40,640 nt of DNA from an uncultured Clostridia bacterium (GTDB taxonomy: Bacteria; Bacillota; Clostridia; Oscillospirales; Ruminococcaceae): contig CAMZIK010000016.1 in assembly GCA_947307175.1 (NCBI GenBank), positions 1-40,640 of the forward strand, given 5' to 3'. Of the stretch, positions 22,934 to 29,944 are shown one piece after another (positions within the stretch are counted from its first letter, which is position 1; each line of letters starts with the position of its first letter). Under the pieces are notes generated by a model. That model was not told where the DNA came from, did no database searches, and saw nothing but the letters and a program-made list of their open reading frames with translations. The position numbers and the translations under genes were made by a program.

Positions 22934-23553
22934 TGCCGTCATTTCCTGTGCATATCGTTGTTGCGCAGATGCTGTGCGATGAGATAGGTGTTGAGAACAA
23001 GCCTGATTTTCTGCTGGGCTGCATCGCTCCCGACAGCGTTAATCTGAAAGGCTTTGCAAGCCAGCAGGTACGCTATGCGGCGCACATCAGAAGCGTTGAT
23101 TATGACCTTTGGAAAAAGCAGCTCACCGAGTTTTACATCGATAACAAACAAAGCTTTGAAAGCGATATAGACTATCTCAAAGGGTATCTGTTCCACTGCA
23201 TCACGGATATAGCGTGGGACGAAGCTGTTCAGCCTGAACTGTTTGCTTTTTTGCAGAGCAAGGGAGAGCTTCCCCGTGAGGAAATAACGAGGCTCAAATG
23301 GGAGGAGCTTTTCCGCTTCAACAGTCTGCTGGTCGGGCGTGATGATCTTGTGCAGGCGCTTTTGGAGCTAAGAAAGGCAAAGCCGAGGGACATCGCCACA
23401 GTCACGGCAGAGCAGGTTCAAGAATACAGGGATTATGTCGTGAACGACTACAAGGACAAGATAAGCAGCGAGCCGCCGCAGTTTTTATGCGAGGAGCATA
23501 TTGATATGTGTGCGGAAAGGACGCTGGAGCTGTACATACAGCTGATAAGATAA
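22933..23553 (+). CDS. Zinc-dependent phospholipase C-like protein
   Basis: A 206-residue helical protein resembling the zinc-dependent phospholipase C fold family. Candidate metal ligands are H7 (MPSFPVHIVVA), D33 (GCIAPDSV), the His in YAAHIRS and the His/Asp in YLFHCITDIAWDE. There is no signal peptide, so it acts in the cytoplasm, and many such proteins are of unknown substrate. ATG overlaps the ricT stop by one base, so it is the last gene of the operon. A likely terminator is the AAAAAACGC/GCGTTTTTT hairpin at 23614-23634. Confidence 0.78.
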   Translation: MPSFPVHIVVAQMLCDEIGVENKPDFLLGCIAPDSVNLKGFASQQVRYAAHIRSVDYDLWKKQLTEFYIDNKQSFESDIDYLKGYLFHCITDIAWDEAVQPELFAFLQSKGELPREEITRLKWEELFRFNSLLVGRDDLVQALLELRKAKPRDIATVTAEQVQEYRDYVVNDYKDKISSEPPQFLCEEHIDMCAERTLELYIQLIR

Positions 23554-23613
23554 ATCAGAATTTACCGCAGCAAACCTGCTGGGCAGCTGGGGGAAACCCT
23601 TTTGGATTGAAGT

Positions 23614-23782
23614 AAAAAACGCAAAGCGTTTTTTGAGAGTAACCGTGGTAACGGTTACTCTGTTATCCCCCGAGGATATTCTTTGAATATCCTCGCAAGC
23701 CGCCTACGGCGGCTATACCCCCATTCCTAAACCTTTTAATGATTTTTCAGTAATGGGGCGCAAGACCCCATTACTGAAAAAT
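23614..23782. repeat. Cluster of five perfect inverted repeats
   Basis: In order: AAAAAACGC/GCGTTTTTT (23614-23634), AGAGTAACCG/CGGTTACTCT (23636-23661), CGAGGATATTC/GAATATCCTCG (23671-23695), AGCCGCC/GGCGGCT (23698-23714), and a 17-bp arm pair starting ATTTTTCAGTAATGGGG (23742-23758/23766-23782). All arms are perfect with loops of 3-7 bases. The first can act as terminator for the upstream operon. The 23554-24040 interval has no gene I can support; it consists of these hairpins and the repeat at 23891. Confidence 0.85.
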
Positions 23783-23890
23783 ATTAGAGAGTTCAGAAAA
23801 GAGAATTTGAGAGAAAACTTTTTTCCAAGAGAATATCCTCAGTTGCTCGGCAGATATACTGCTATAAATTTTGACTATTTAATAGATTTG

Positions 23891-23963
23891 CACCCGAAGG
23901 GGTTTGGGGGCGATCGGAAAGCCCCCAATCAAGCGCCGTGCGCGCTAGCACAAATTCTGATTT
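23891..23963. repeat. Full copy of a dispersed intergenic repeat
   Basis: CACCCGAAGGGG, TTGGGGGC-GATCGGAAA-GCCCCCAA, AAGCGC, a GC-rich imperfect palindrome and CAAATTCTGATTT. The first half matches 14277-14346, the second half matches 82-113. Confidence 0.65.
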
Positions 23964-24001
23964 GTTTTAGGTGTACTTTTGATAATAAGTGAGTAAAGAT
24001 A

Positions 24002-24036
24002 AGAAGCCGAAGATTATCTCTAAGGCTTCTTTTTTC
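24002..24036. terminator. Terminator between repeat region and mazF
   Basis: AGAAGCC (24002-24008) pairs with GGCTTCT (24024-24030), followed by six T on the + strand. The minus side reads TATCTTT after the stem, so it may serve mazF too. Confidence 0.7.
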
Positions 24037-24040
24037 GTGC

Positions 24041-24397
24041 TTACATATTTGCTCCGTTCAGACCGAAGCTGACGGACAGGGCTGAATTTACCGCTGCCAT
24101 TGATCTTGTGTCGAGAGAACCCATTTTTTCTCTCAGCCTTTGCTTGTCTAATGTACGGATCTGCTCAAGCAGGACTACGGAATCCCTTGATAGTCCGCAG
24201 GTCTTGCTGTCAAGCTGGATATGCGTCGGCAGCTTCGCTTTTTCACGCTGGCTGGTGATAGCTGCTGCGATGACGGTGGGTGAATGTTTGTTGCCGACAT
24301 CGTTCTGAACGATGAGGACAGGCCTAAGACCGCCCTGCTCCGAACCGACAACGGGACTCAGATCCGCATAATATATCTCGCCTCTGCGCACAGTCAA
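24041..24397 (-). CDS. MazF/EndoA (PemK family) mRNA interferase toxin
   Basis: A 118-residue toxin very close in motif to Bacillus Endo[21 protein letters not shown], then [29 protein letters not shown] and [18 protein letters not shown]. The family cleaves mRNA at short single-stranded motifs. The start is TTG at 24397, with TGGAG eight bases upstream, giving the usual family length. Longer ATG starts (24484, 24412) lack a site. No antitoxin (EndoAI) or alr gene lies upstream: the gap to the foldase gene is only about 170 bases and holds a GGCAGGT/ACCTGCC hairpin. The antitoxin may be elsewhere. Confidence 0.92.
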   Translation of the reverse strand: MTVRRGEIYYADLSPVVGSEQGGLRPVLIVQNDVGNKHSPTVIAAAITSQREKAKLPTHIQLDSKTCGLSRDSVVLLEQIRTLDKQRLREKMGSLDTRSMAAVNSALSVSFGLNGANM

Positions 24398-24530
24398 AAC
24401 AAACAACTCCATTCTTTGATCTTGTGTTTTTGCCACACTATGATTATTCCCGCAGCGGCAGGTTTTAATCACCTGCCAATGCAAAAATATCTGTTTATTA
24501 ATTCTATGTTATCGTTTGCTCTGATGCTAC

Positions 24531-24560
24531 AAAAAAAGCGGACAGCTTTTTGCTGCCCGC
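24531..24560 (-). terminator. Terminator after foldase lipoprotein gene
   Basis: Minus strand GCGGGCAGC/GCTGTCCGC stem (24560-24538) followed by seven T. Confidence 0.93.
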
Positions 24561-24569
24561 TGAAATTTA

Positions 24570-25877
24570 TCAGTTTATGCTGTCGGCATCGATCTTGTCC
24601 CAGCCGTCACAATACTTGACTTCAAGATTGTTGTTCATTTCGCTTATCAGTTTATTTACAAGCGGAGTGTCATACTCCTGGATAAGCGAGTCGAGATACT
24701 TCTCAACATATGCCATATCAACTGCCTGACGCTTTACTACGAAATAGCCGTAGGTCTCATGAACGAGAACTTCCTTGTCTATCTCATTCTCTTTGAGTGA
24801 GAATGCTTTCTGGACAAGCTCGGTAGGGAATGTGGTGTTGTCCTTGCTGAAATAGTAGCCTACATTATTGGCTGCAAGGGAGGTATCCCAGCCGTACTGT
24901 TTTATAAGTTCATTGAAGTCTTCTCCTGCAAGCGCTTTTTTCAGAGCTTCATCAGCCTTTGATTTTGCAGCCTGCTTTGCTTTTTCCTTGCTTGCATCGT
25001 CAAGCTTGTTATAAGCCTCACGCTTTGCTGTGATCTTGTTTTCAAGAGTCATTGAATCGTATGTCTTCTTTGTTTCCTCATCAAGCTCAACTTCTGCATA
25101 GAACGGGATCAGGATATGTGTTTCGCAGGCATACTTTGAGGTATCCTTAACAATGTTCTTGAAATCAGCACGCTTGGTAGCGTATTTTCCGTCATTGGTA
25201 AACAGGGTAGAGCTGATGATATCCTTTTTCTTGAGATATTCAAGGTTGGTCTTGAAAATATCCTCTGTAAGATGTGCATTGAGCAGCTGTACCTTGTATT
25301 CTTCCTCGCTGGAGAAAGATTTCTTTGTGCTTTCAAAGTCTTCCTCGATCTTCTTCTTGTCGTCTTCGCTGAGAGAGAGATTGTTCTCCTTGAAGAGCTT
25401 GTCAATGATTATCCTTGAATTCTTGATGTTCTCAACAGTAGCTTTTATCAGGTTATCAAAACCGCCGGAGATGTTCTTGATAGTGTCGAGATTAGCGCCG
25501 TACTCCTGAGTGAACTGATTGATAGTTTCAAAGTAGAAATATCTGAACGTCATAAAGTCGATGTCAACGCCGTCGATAGTACACATAGTAAAATTATCTA
25601 TGTCTATCTTCTTGCCGTCGATAGTGAGCGAAGGATCCTTTGCGGTCACTTCGGAAACGCCTGAGGAATCGTTATTGCTTGAAGCATCTGATGAGTCTGC
25701 CTGTGAAGCGGAAGCATCGGAAGAGCTGTCTGAACTGTCAGATGAGCTGTCCGACTCGCTTGCAGAGCTTGAAGAGGAGCTGCTTTCGGCATCGCTTGAA
25801 CTTGACTTGCCGCAGCTTGTGAATACGCACACGCTCAGGGTCAGAGCCACGAGCATTGCAGAGATCTTTTTTAGCAT
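24570..25877 (-). CDS. PrsA/SurA-like foldase lipoprotein
   Basis: A 435-residue lipoprotein. The signal ends in a lipobox (VFTSC, C22), followed by a Ser/Asp/Ala-rich linker of about 55 residues. A SurA_N-like helical chaperone region is at about 100-230, and a parvulin-like region at about 245-400 (CETHILIPF..., VGYYFSKDNTTFPTELVQKAFSLKENEI...TYGYFVVKR). Such proteins sit outside the membrane and help exported proteins fold. Whether the prolyl isomerase is active cannot be judged; the domain has a long charged insert (EETKKTYDSMTLENKITAKR region). ATG 25877 has AAAGGA eight bases upstream. Monocistronic. Confidence 0.85.
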   Translation of the reverse strand: MLKKISAMLVALTLSVCVFTSCGKSSSSDAESSSSSSSASESDSSSDSSDSSSDASASQADSSDASSNNDSSGVSEVTAKDPSLTIDGKKIDIDNFTMCTIDGVDIDFMTFRYFYFETINQFTQEYGANLDTIKNISGGFDNLIKATVENIKNSRIIIDKLFKENNLSLSEDDKKKIEEDFESTKKSFSSEEEYKVQLLNAHLTEDIFKTNLEYLKKKDIISSTLFTNDGKYATKRADFKNIVKDTSKYACETHILIPFYAEVELDEETKKTYDSMTLENKITAKREAYNKLDDASKEKAKQAAKSKADEALKKALAGEDFNELIKQYGWDTSLAANNVGYYFSKDNTTFPTELVQKAFSLKENEIDKEVLVHETYGYFVVKRQAVDMAYVEKYLDSLIQEYDTPLVNKLISEMNNNLEVKYCDGWDKIDADSIN

Positions 25878-25941
25878 TACATTTTTCCTTTCCCTAATCA
25901 GTTTTTTCTTTTACATAAAAAACACACAAATGAATTGTACA

Positions 25942-25969
25942 ATAATATTGTGATGATTATGTGTGTCAA
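25942..25969 (-). promoter_or_regulatory. Promoter for foldase lipoprotein gene
   Basis: Minus strand TTGACA (25969-25964), 16-base spacer, TATTAT (25947-25942). Confidence 0.78.
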
Positions 25970-26060
25970 TAGATTAATTTTCTGTGAACGGATCAATTAA
26001 AAAGAGTGAAAATATAGGAGCAGCTATTTAATACTGTATTTGGATTGTAATTTGAGTGTA

Positions 26061-26089
26061 ACGACAATGTAAGAAAAATATGGTATATT
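26061..26089 (+). promoter_or_regulatory. Promoter for membrane-anchored exported protein
   Basis: ACGACA (26061-26066), 17-base spacer, TATATT (26084-26089) with extended -10 TGG. The start of transcription would lie just before the ribosome site, giving a very short leader. Confidence 0.55.
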
Positions 26090-26109
26090 GTATACAGGAG
26101 GACAAGCAT

Positions 26110-26907
26110 ATGAAAAAGTCAGTTTATCAAAAGATGATATGTCTGATGTCTGCGTTTATCATTGCGGTCGGGTGTGCGATGCCTGCGTTTGCCCGTGTAA
26201 TTGATGCAAGGGAGATCCTTCTTGACATAAACAATGCACCCGAAGGCACAACTATGATCGAGATACTTGTTCCCTCATCAAACGCCAGTGACTTGCTTTG
26301 CGAAAAACAAGACTTCACTGTCAAAATGAAAATATCCCGCTACAAAACAACGCAAGGACATTATGATCTTGCAGATAAAGAAGAAAAGGATACTGTCATC
26401 AGTAAAGACAGCGAGATAGCAAAGTACACTGATGAGGACGGTTTTGTGAGCATTTCTGCCCGTACCAACTATGTCAGGAAAATAATGCTGTATCTTAACA
26501 CTTATGACAATGATGACCGCAAGACTGAAAGAAAGTGTTTGCTGTATCTGCGAGACTCTGCGGAAAATGGCAAGCCTTCAGAGGATATAGGTGAACTCGA
26601 AAGCAGGTTTGGAAAGTTCAAAGCTGCCTATATAAACGAAAAAGGCGATATTCTTGGTGTTACAGACGAATTTGAGGTCGTAGATGCCGATGAGCAATAT
26701 GCGTTCAAAGCCGATGGCAATAAACTGACGCTGGTTATGAATAACTATGCTGAAACGGTCAAAAGTACGCTGCTCGTGAATCTTGGTTTTCCAGTAATCA
26801 TTTTTATAGCTGTCCTCATAGCTGTTTTTATAACTGCATTGGTTTTATTTATATGGGCGTCTCAGAGAAATAAAAAATCTATGAATGATATGAATGATGA
26901 TTTGTAA
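26110..26907 (+). CDS. Exported protein with C-terminal membrane anchor
   Basis: A 265-residue protein I do not assign to a family. It has an N-terminal signal peptide (MKKSVYQKMICLMSAFIIAV..., ending at AFA, about residue 28) and an extracytoplasmic beta-rich region with many Asp/Lys/Tyr residues (DFTVKMKISRYKTTQGHYD). One C-terminal helix (about 226-250, LGFPVIIFIAVLIAVFITAL) is followed by a short acidic cytoplasmic tail (NDMNDDL). The layout suggests a surface protein held by its C-terminal helix. ATG 26110 has AGGAGG eight bases upstream. Own weak promoter; no partner gene on either side. Confidence 0.8.
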   Translation: MKKSVYQKMICLMSAFIIAVGCAMPAFARVIDAREILLDINNAPEGTTMIEILVPSSNASDLLCEKQDFTVKMKISRYKTTQGHYDLADKEEKDTVISKDSEIAKYTDEDGFVSISARTNYVRKIMLYLNTYDNDDRKTERKCLLYLRDSAENGKPSEDIGELESRFGKFKAAYINEKGDILGVTDEFEVVDADEQYAFKADGNKLTLVMNNYAETVKSTLLVNLGFPVIIFIAVLIAVFITALVLFIWASQRNKKSMNDMNDDL

Positions 26908-26946
26908 ATCCCGTCTTAAATCTTTGTATTTATTGTTTTTGTATGG

Positions 26947-26975
26947 TTGACTATTATCAGTTAGTGTGCTATAAT
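26947..26975 (+). promoter_or_regulatory. Sigma-A promoter for aldolase gene
   Basis: TTGACT (26947-26952), 17-base spacer, TATAAT (26970-26975) with TGC upstream. Confidence 0.9.
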
Positions 26976-27016
26976 TACATTCACTCAATTATTTATCTGA
27001 ATGTAAGGAGAGCATT

Positions 27017-27991
27017 ATGAAAGAAATATCCAATCTTCTGTCTTACAGAGACAGTATCAAAGTAGTAGACGCAACACTCAGAGATGGCGGCCTTGTCAAT
27101 GACTTTTTCTTTGACGATGACTTTGTGCGCTGCCTTTACGAGACAAATATCAAGTCGGGCGTTGACTATATGGAGTTCGGCTACCGTGGCGACAAGGAGA
27201 TGTTTGATCCCGAAAAGTTCGGCAAGTGGAAGTTCTGCTCGGACGACGACATCAGAGCTATCGTAGGCGAGAACGAGTCCGACCTTAAAATTGCCATTAT
27301 GGCTGATGTGGGCAGATGCAACTACAAGCAGGACATTCTGCCAAGAAGCGAAAGCCCTGTTGATCTCATTCGGGTAGCAACATACCTCAACCAGATACCT
27401 ACCGCTGTGGATATGATACAGGACGCAAAGCGCAAGGGATATGAGGTGAGCTGCAACATCATGGCTATTTCCTCGGCACAGGAAGGCGATGTAAGGGCGG
27501 CGCTTGATATTCTCGGAAAAACTGAGGTAGACGTGATCTATATCGTTGACAGCTTCGGTGCGCTCTATCCTGAGCAGCTGCAGAGAGTTGCGGCTCTTTA
27601 TACCGAGTACGGCGAGAAGTACAACAAGAAAATTGGCATACACGCACACAACAACCAGCAGCTTGCTTTTGCGAACACTATCGAGGCTGTCGGTGACGGC
27701 GTTGACTGGCTCGATGCTACATACGCAGCAATGGGCAGAGGTGCGGGCAACTGCGCAATGGAGCTGCTGCTGGGATTCCTCAAGAACCCGAAATACAAGG
27801 TATATCCTGTTATCAAGTTCATTGAGAAGCATATGAACAAGCTGCGTGAGGACGGTACTATCTGGGGCTATGATTTGCAGTATCTTATGACGGGTCTGCT
27901 CAACCAGCACCCGAGAACTGCTATCGCTTTCACAAAGGAAGGCAGAAAGGACTACGCAGAGTTCTACAAAGAGATAGTTGCTATGGACTAA
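27017..27991 (+). CDS. HMGL-like aldolase-domain protein
   Basis: A 324-residue TIM-barrel enzyme of the HMG-CoA lyase/4-hydroxy-2-oxovalerate aldolase superfamily. The start VVDATLRDGG (16-25) carries the metal-binding Asp and catalytic Arg. GIHAHNNQQLA supplies the metal-binding His pair, and DATYAAMGRGAGN is the C-terminal barrel motif. It lacks the C-terminal domain of isopropylmalate synthases and has no acylating dehydrogenase partner nearby. The substrate is therefore unknown, with a lyase or aldolase reaction on a 2-oxo acid likely. ATG 27017 has AAGGAG six bases upstream. Monocistronic with a strong promoter. Confidence 0.88.
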   Translation: MKEISNLLSYRDSIKVVDATLRDGGLVNDFFFDDDFVRCLYETNIKSGVDYMEFGYRGDKEMFDPEKFGKWKFCSDDDIRAIVGENESDLKIAIMADVGRCNYKQDILPRSESPVDLIRVATYLNQIPTAVDMIQDAKRKGYEVSCNIMAISSAQEGDVRAALDILGKTEVDVIYIVDSFGALYPEQLQRVAALYTEYGEKYNKKIGIHAHNNQQLAFANTIEAVGDGVDWLDATYAAMGRGAGNCAMELLLGFLKNPKYKVYPVIKFIEKHMNKLREDGTIWGYDLQYLMTGLLNQHPRTAIAFTKEGRKDYAEFYKEIVAMD

Positions 27992-28000
27992 AAATGATCT

Positions 28001-28033
28001 GACCTTCACCGATTTTTATGTGGGGGTCTTTTT
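28001..28033 (+). terminator. Probable terminator after aldolase gene
   Basis: GACC..CAC pairs imperfectly with GTG..GGTC (28001-28028), followed by five T. Confidence 0.55.
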
Positions 28034-28058
28034 ATCGCAAAAAGCGTCAAAAAAGCCC

Positions 28059-28087
28059 TTGACAAAGACCGCAAGGCGTGCTATAAT
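28059..28087 (+). promoter_or_regulatory. Sigma-A promoter for smpB (and perhaps ssrA)
   Basis: TTGACA (28059-28064), 17-base spacer, TATAAT (28082-28087). Confidence 0.9.
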
Positions 28088-28116
28088 AAAATACTCTTAA
28101 AGAGGGAGGGAGAAAA

Positions 28117-28587
28117 TTGGCTGTAAATAAGAAAGGCACCAAGCAGATAGCCGACAACCGCAAGGCTCGCCACGACTATTTCGTGCTTGAAAGCATCGAG
28201 TGCGGCATAGAGCTGGTCGGCACAGAGGTAAAGTCTATCCGTAATGGCGGTGTCAATCTCAAAGACAGCTGGTGCAGTATCGATGGTGGAGAGATGTGGG
28301 TAAAGGGTATGCACATTTCACCGTATGAGCAGGGCAACATCTTCAACCGTGACCCTCTGAGAGTTAGGCGGCTTTTGCTTCACAAGCGTGAGATAATGCG
28401 GCTGCTGGGAAAGGTAAAGCAGGAAGGCCTGACGCTGATACCGCTGTCGCTGTATTTCAAGGACAGCAGGGTAAAGCTGGAGCTTGGGCTTTGCAAGGGC
28501 AAAAAGCTGCACGACAAACGTGAGGACATGGCTAACAAGGCTGCCGCACGGGAGATAGAAAGAACGCTCAAAGAGCGTAATCAGTAG
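28117..28587 (+). CDS. smpB: SsrA-binding protein SmpB
   Basis: A 156-residue SmpB. Typical parts are [64 protein letters not shown] and [22 protein letters not shown], plus a basic C-terminal tail ([26 protein letters not shown]) that enters the decoding site. It binds tmRNA and brings it to stalled ribosomes. The start is TTG 28117, preceded by GAGGGAGGGAG; no ATG is in reach. The tmRNA gene follows after 76 bases with no clear own promoter, so both may be co-transcribed. Confidence 0.97.
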   Translation: MAVNKKGTKQIADNRKARHDYFVLESIECGIELVGTEVKSIRNGGVNLKDSWCSIDGGEMWVKGMHISPYEQGNIFNRDPLRVRRLLLHKREIMRLLGKVKQEGLTLIPLSLYFKDSRVKLELGLCKGKKLHDKREDMANKAAAREIERTLKERNQ

Positions 28588-28663
28588 GTTCTTAGCATTT
28601 GTTTGTTACCCGACATCTTGCCTCTTGCTTCTAAAAGCGAAGCGTTCTGATCTCTAAAAGCAC

Positions 28664-29024
28664 GGGGATGTAAAGGTTTCGACGGGGATCATGAAGTGTG
28701 ATAAGCGAGTAGAGTTGTGCAAACTCTTAAAACGGCACACGTTTTAAAATTAGACGACAACGATAATTTTGAACTGGCAATGGCTGCCTAAGCGCAGCTG
28801 CCCGTCTTGCCTGAGAGTACCACGGCTCGGGTAAAGGCGTCGACTAGTGGTGAACGCTTACAGGCGATGGCTGTGACCTGTAAGTGTATTACAGCCTATC
28901 AAGCGCAAAAGCGTGTCTGCTTGCTTAACGTGCGGGAAACGGGGCGACCCAGGATAACAGACTAAACTCGTAGAAATTCGCATGGATCGGTTTTCGGACA
29001 GGAGTTCGATTCTCCTCATCTCCA
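28664..29024 (+). ncRNA. ssrA: Transfer-messenger RNA (tmRNA)
   Basis: One-piece tmRNA of about 361 bases. The 5' end GGGGATG pairs with the 3' CATCTCC (29017-29023), followed by discriminator A; CCA is not encoded. The conserved GTAAAGGTTTCGACGGGGAT follows the 5' end. The T arm AGGAG-TTCGATT-CTCCT is at the 3' side. The tag frame reads DDNDNFELAMAA and ends TAA at 28789-28791; the exact resume codon (GAC at 28753 is my reading) is inferred. It rescues stalled ribosomes with SmpB. Confidence 0.97.
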
Positions 29025-29048
29025 TCTCGCAGCGTGTAACACGCTAAG

Positions 29049-29076
29049 CCCTCGCCCGCAAAAGGCGAGGGTTTTT
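29049..29076 (+). terminator. Terminator of tmRNA gene
   Basis: CCCTCGCC (29049-29056), GGCGAGGG (29064-29071), then five T. Confidence 0.95.
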
Positions 29077-29181
29077 CATTTGTGTGGCTCGGGGCAGCGT
29101 AGTGTTCAAGCTCAAAAAGCAAATGAAATTCTACGGCATATCGCAAAGACTTGCCACGAAACTTGCCATATTTTTTATATA

Positions 29182-29220
29182 AAACAAAACAAACAAGGGC
29201 TTCCACAGAGGGAAGTCCTT
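29182..29220 (-). terminator. Terminator of tail-anchored small protein gene
   Basis: Minus strand AAGGACTTCC/GGAAGCCCTT (29220-29195) followed by GTTTGTTTTG. Confidence 0.8.
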
Positions 29221-29262
29221 GCTTGCTAAAGGAAGTGTGTAAAAAAATAAGGAGATGGAAAG

Positions 29263-29577
29263 CTAAATCAGATCGCACATGATTATCACTATAAGTACGA
29301 TATAGAATATGAGTGCGAGACAGAGTATCAGCGTGGAAAAGCCGACGCTGCGCTGCGAGGAGCTGTCGCCCTGGTATCTGTTTTCATACGGGCGGTCTGC
29401 CTGACGGGGATACATATGCTCATCGCTGCGGTAAGGACTGCTCCGGCGCTGCTGCGGTGCATCGTCCTCAAAAAGCCCGTATGGATCTTCGTCCGTCATT
29501 TCGGTGTACATATAATAGTTGAAATACTGCTGCTGAATGTCGCCGTTGAAAAACTCAAAGCCGTCGTCGTTGTACAT
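29263..29577 (-). CDS. Small tail-anchored membrane protein
   Basis: A 104-residue protein of unknown family. It has a long hydrophilic N-terminal part rich in Asp, Tyr, Gln and Arg (MYNDDGFEFFNGDIQQQYFN and later PQQRRSSPYRSDEHMYPRQAD), predicted to be disordered. One C-terminal membrane helix (about 82-102, STLILCLALIFYIVLIVIIM) ends two or three residues before the stop. The layout is that of a tail-anchored protein with its bulk in the cytoplasm. ATG 29577 has AAAGGAGG eight bases upstream; the GTG at 29586 is inside that site's spacer and is not used. Own promoter and terminator. Confidence 0.75.
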   Translation of the reverse strand: MYNDDGFEFFNGDIQQQYFNYYMYTEMTDEDPYGLFEDDAPQQRRSSPYRSDEHMYPRQADRPYENRYQGDSSSQRSVGFSTLILCLALIFYIVLIVIIMCDLI

Positions 29578-29616
29578 TGAGCGCACCTCCTTTGCGTGAT
29601 CTGTTTTACTGTCATG

Positions 29617-29622
29617 AGTATA
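29617..29622 (-). promoter_or_regulatory. Extended -10 promoter for tail-anchored protein gene
   Basis: Minus strand ATGCTATACT, TATACT at 29622-29617, with TG one base upstream; no good -35. Confidence 0.5.
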
Positions 29623-29740
29623 GCATACATTTTTTCTTTTGTGGTAACTTTTTTTGGACAGTTGAGGCGCTTGGAAGGTTTTTTTATGCCAAAAAAAGAG
29701 CCTGATTTTTGTGCAAGGCGCTGAATGTATTAATAAATTG

Positions 29741-29769
29741 TTGACAATTACTATTTACTGTGATATAAT
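29741..29769 (+). promoter_or_regulatory. Sigma-A promoter for CW_binding_2 protein gene
   Basis: TTGACA (29741-29746), 17-base spacer, TATAAT (29764-29769). Confidence 0.92.
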
Positions 29770-29775
29770 TTGTTT

Positions 29776-29934
29776 GTAAAAAGTTAAAGAAAGGGCTGAC
29801 TCGGTATGCTGGTTCTCTTAGCTAAGACACTCAGGCGCAGGGACAGCATCGCTATGCCTTTTTTTTGCTGTTCGTAGATGAGCATGTCCCTGTGCGAAAG
29901 CCTTGGGGCGTGCTTTTTATATTTATCCGACAAG
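29776..29934 (+). promoter_or_regulatory. Structured mRNA leader with attenuator-like hairpins
   Basis: About 160 bases between promoter and ribosome site. GGTAT-GCTG (29803-29811) can pair with CAGC...ATGCC (29844-29858), directly followed by eight T (29859-29866), a terminator shape. A competing 11-bp stem GCGCAGGGACA (29835-29845) with TGTCCCTGTGC (29885-29895) shares bases with it. A second weak stem plus five T lies near 29892-29918. No known riboswitch consensus is recognised. Confidence 0.5.
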
Positions 29935-29944
29935 GAGGTATTGT

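Noticed and set aside
14277..23963. CRISPR array
   Set aside because: The intergenic repeats are few, widely spaced and modular, without regular spacers; no cas gene is in the window.
23753..23992. 79-residue + frame in the hairpin-rich region
   Set aside because: It begins within an inverted repeat, crosses the dispersed repeat and has no ribosome site.
26993..28009. Long antisense frame over the aldolase gene
   Set aside because: The sense frame carries the active-site motifs, promoter and ribosome site.
28925..29278. 117-residue minus-strand reading frame
   Set aside because: It covers the 3' end and terminator of the tmRNA gene and has no ribosome site; a shadow of RNA sequence.
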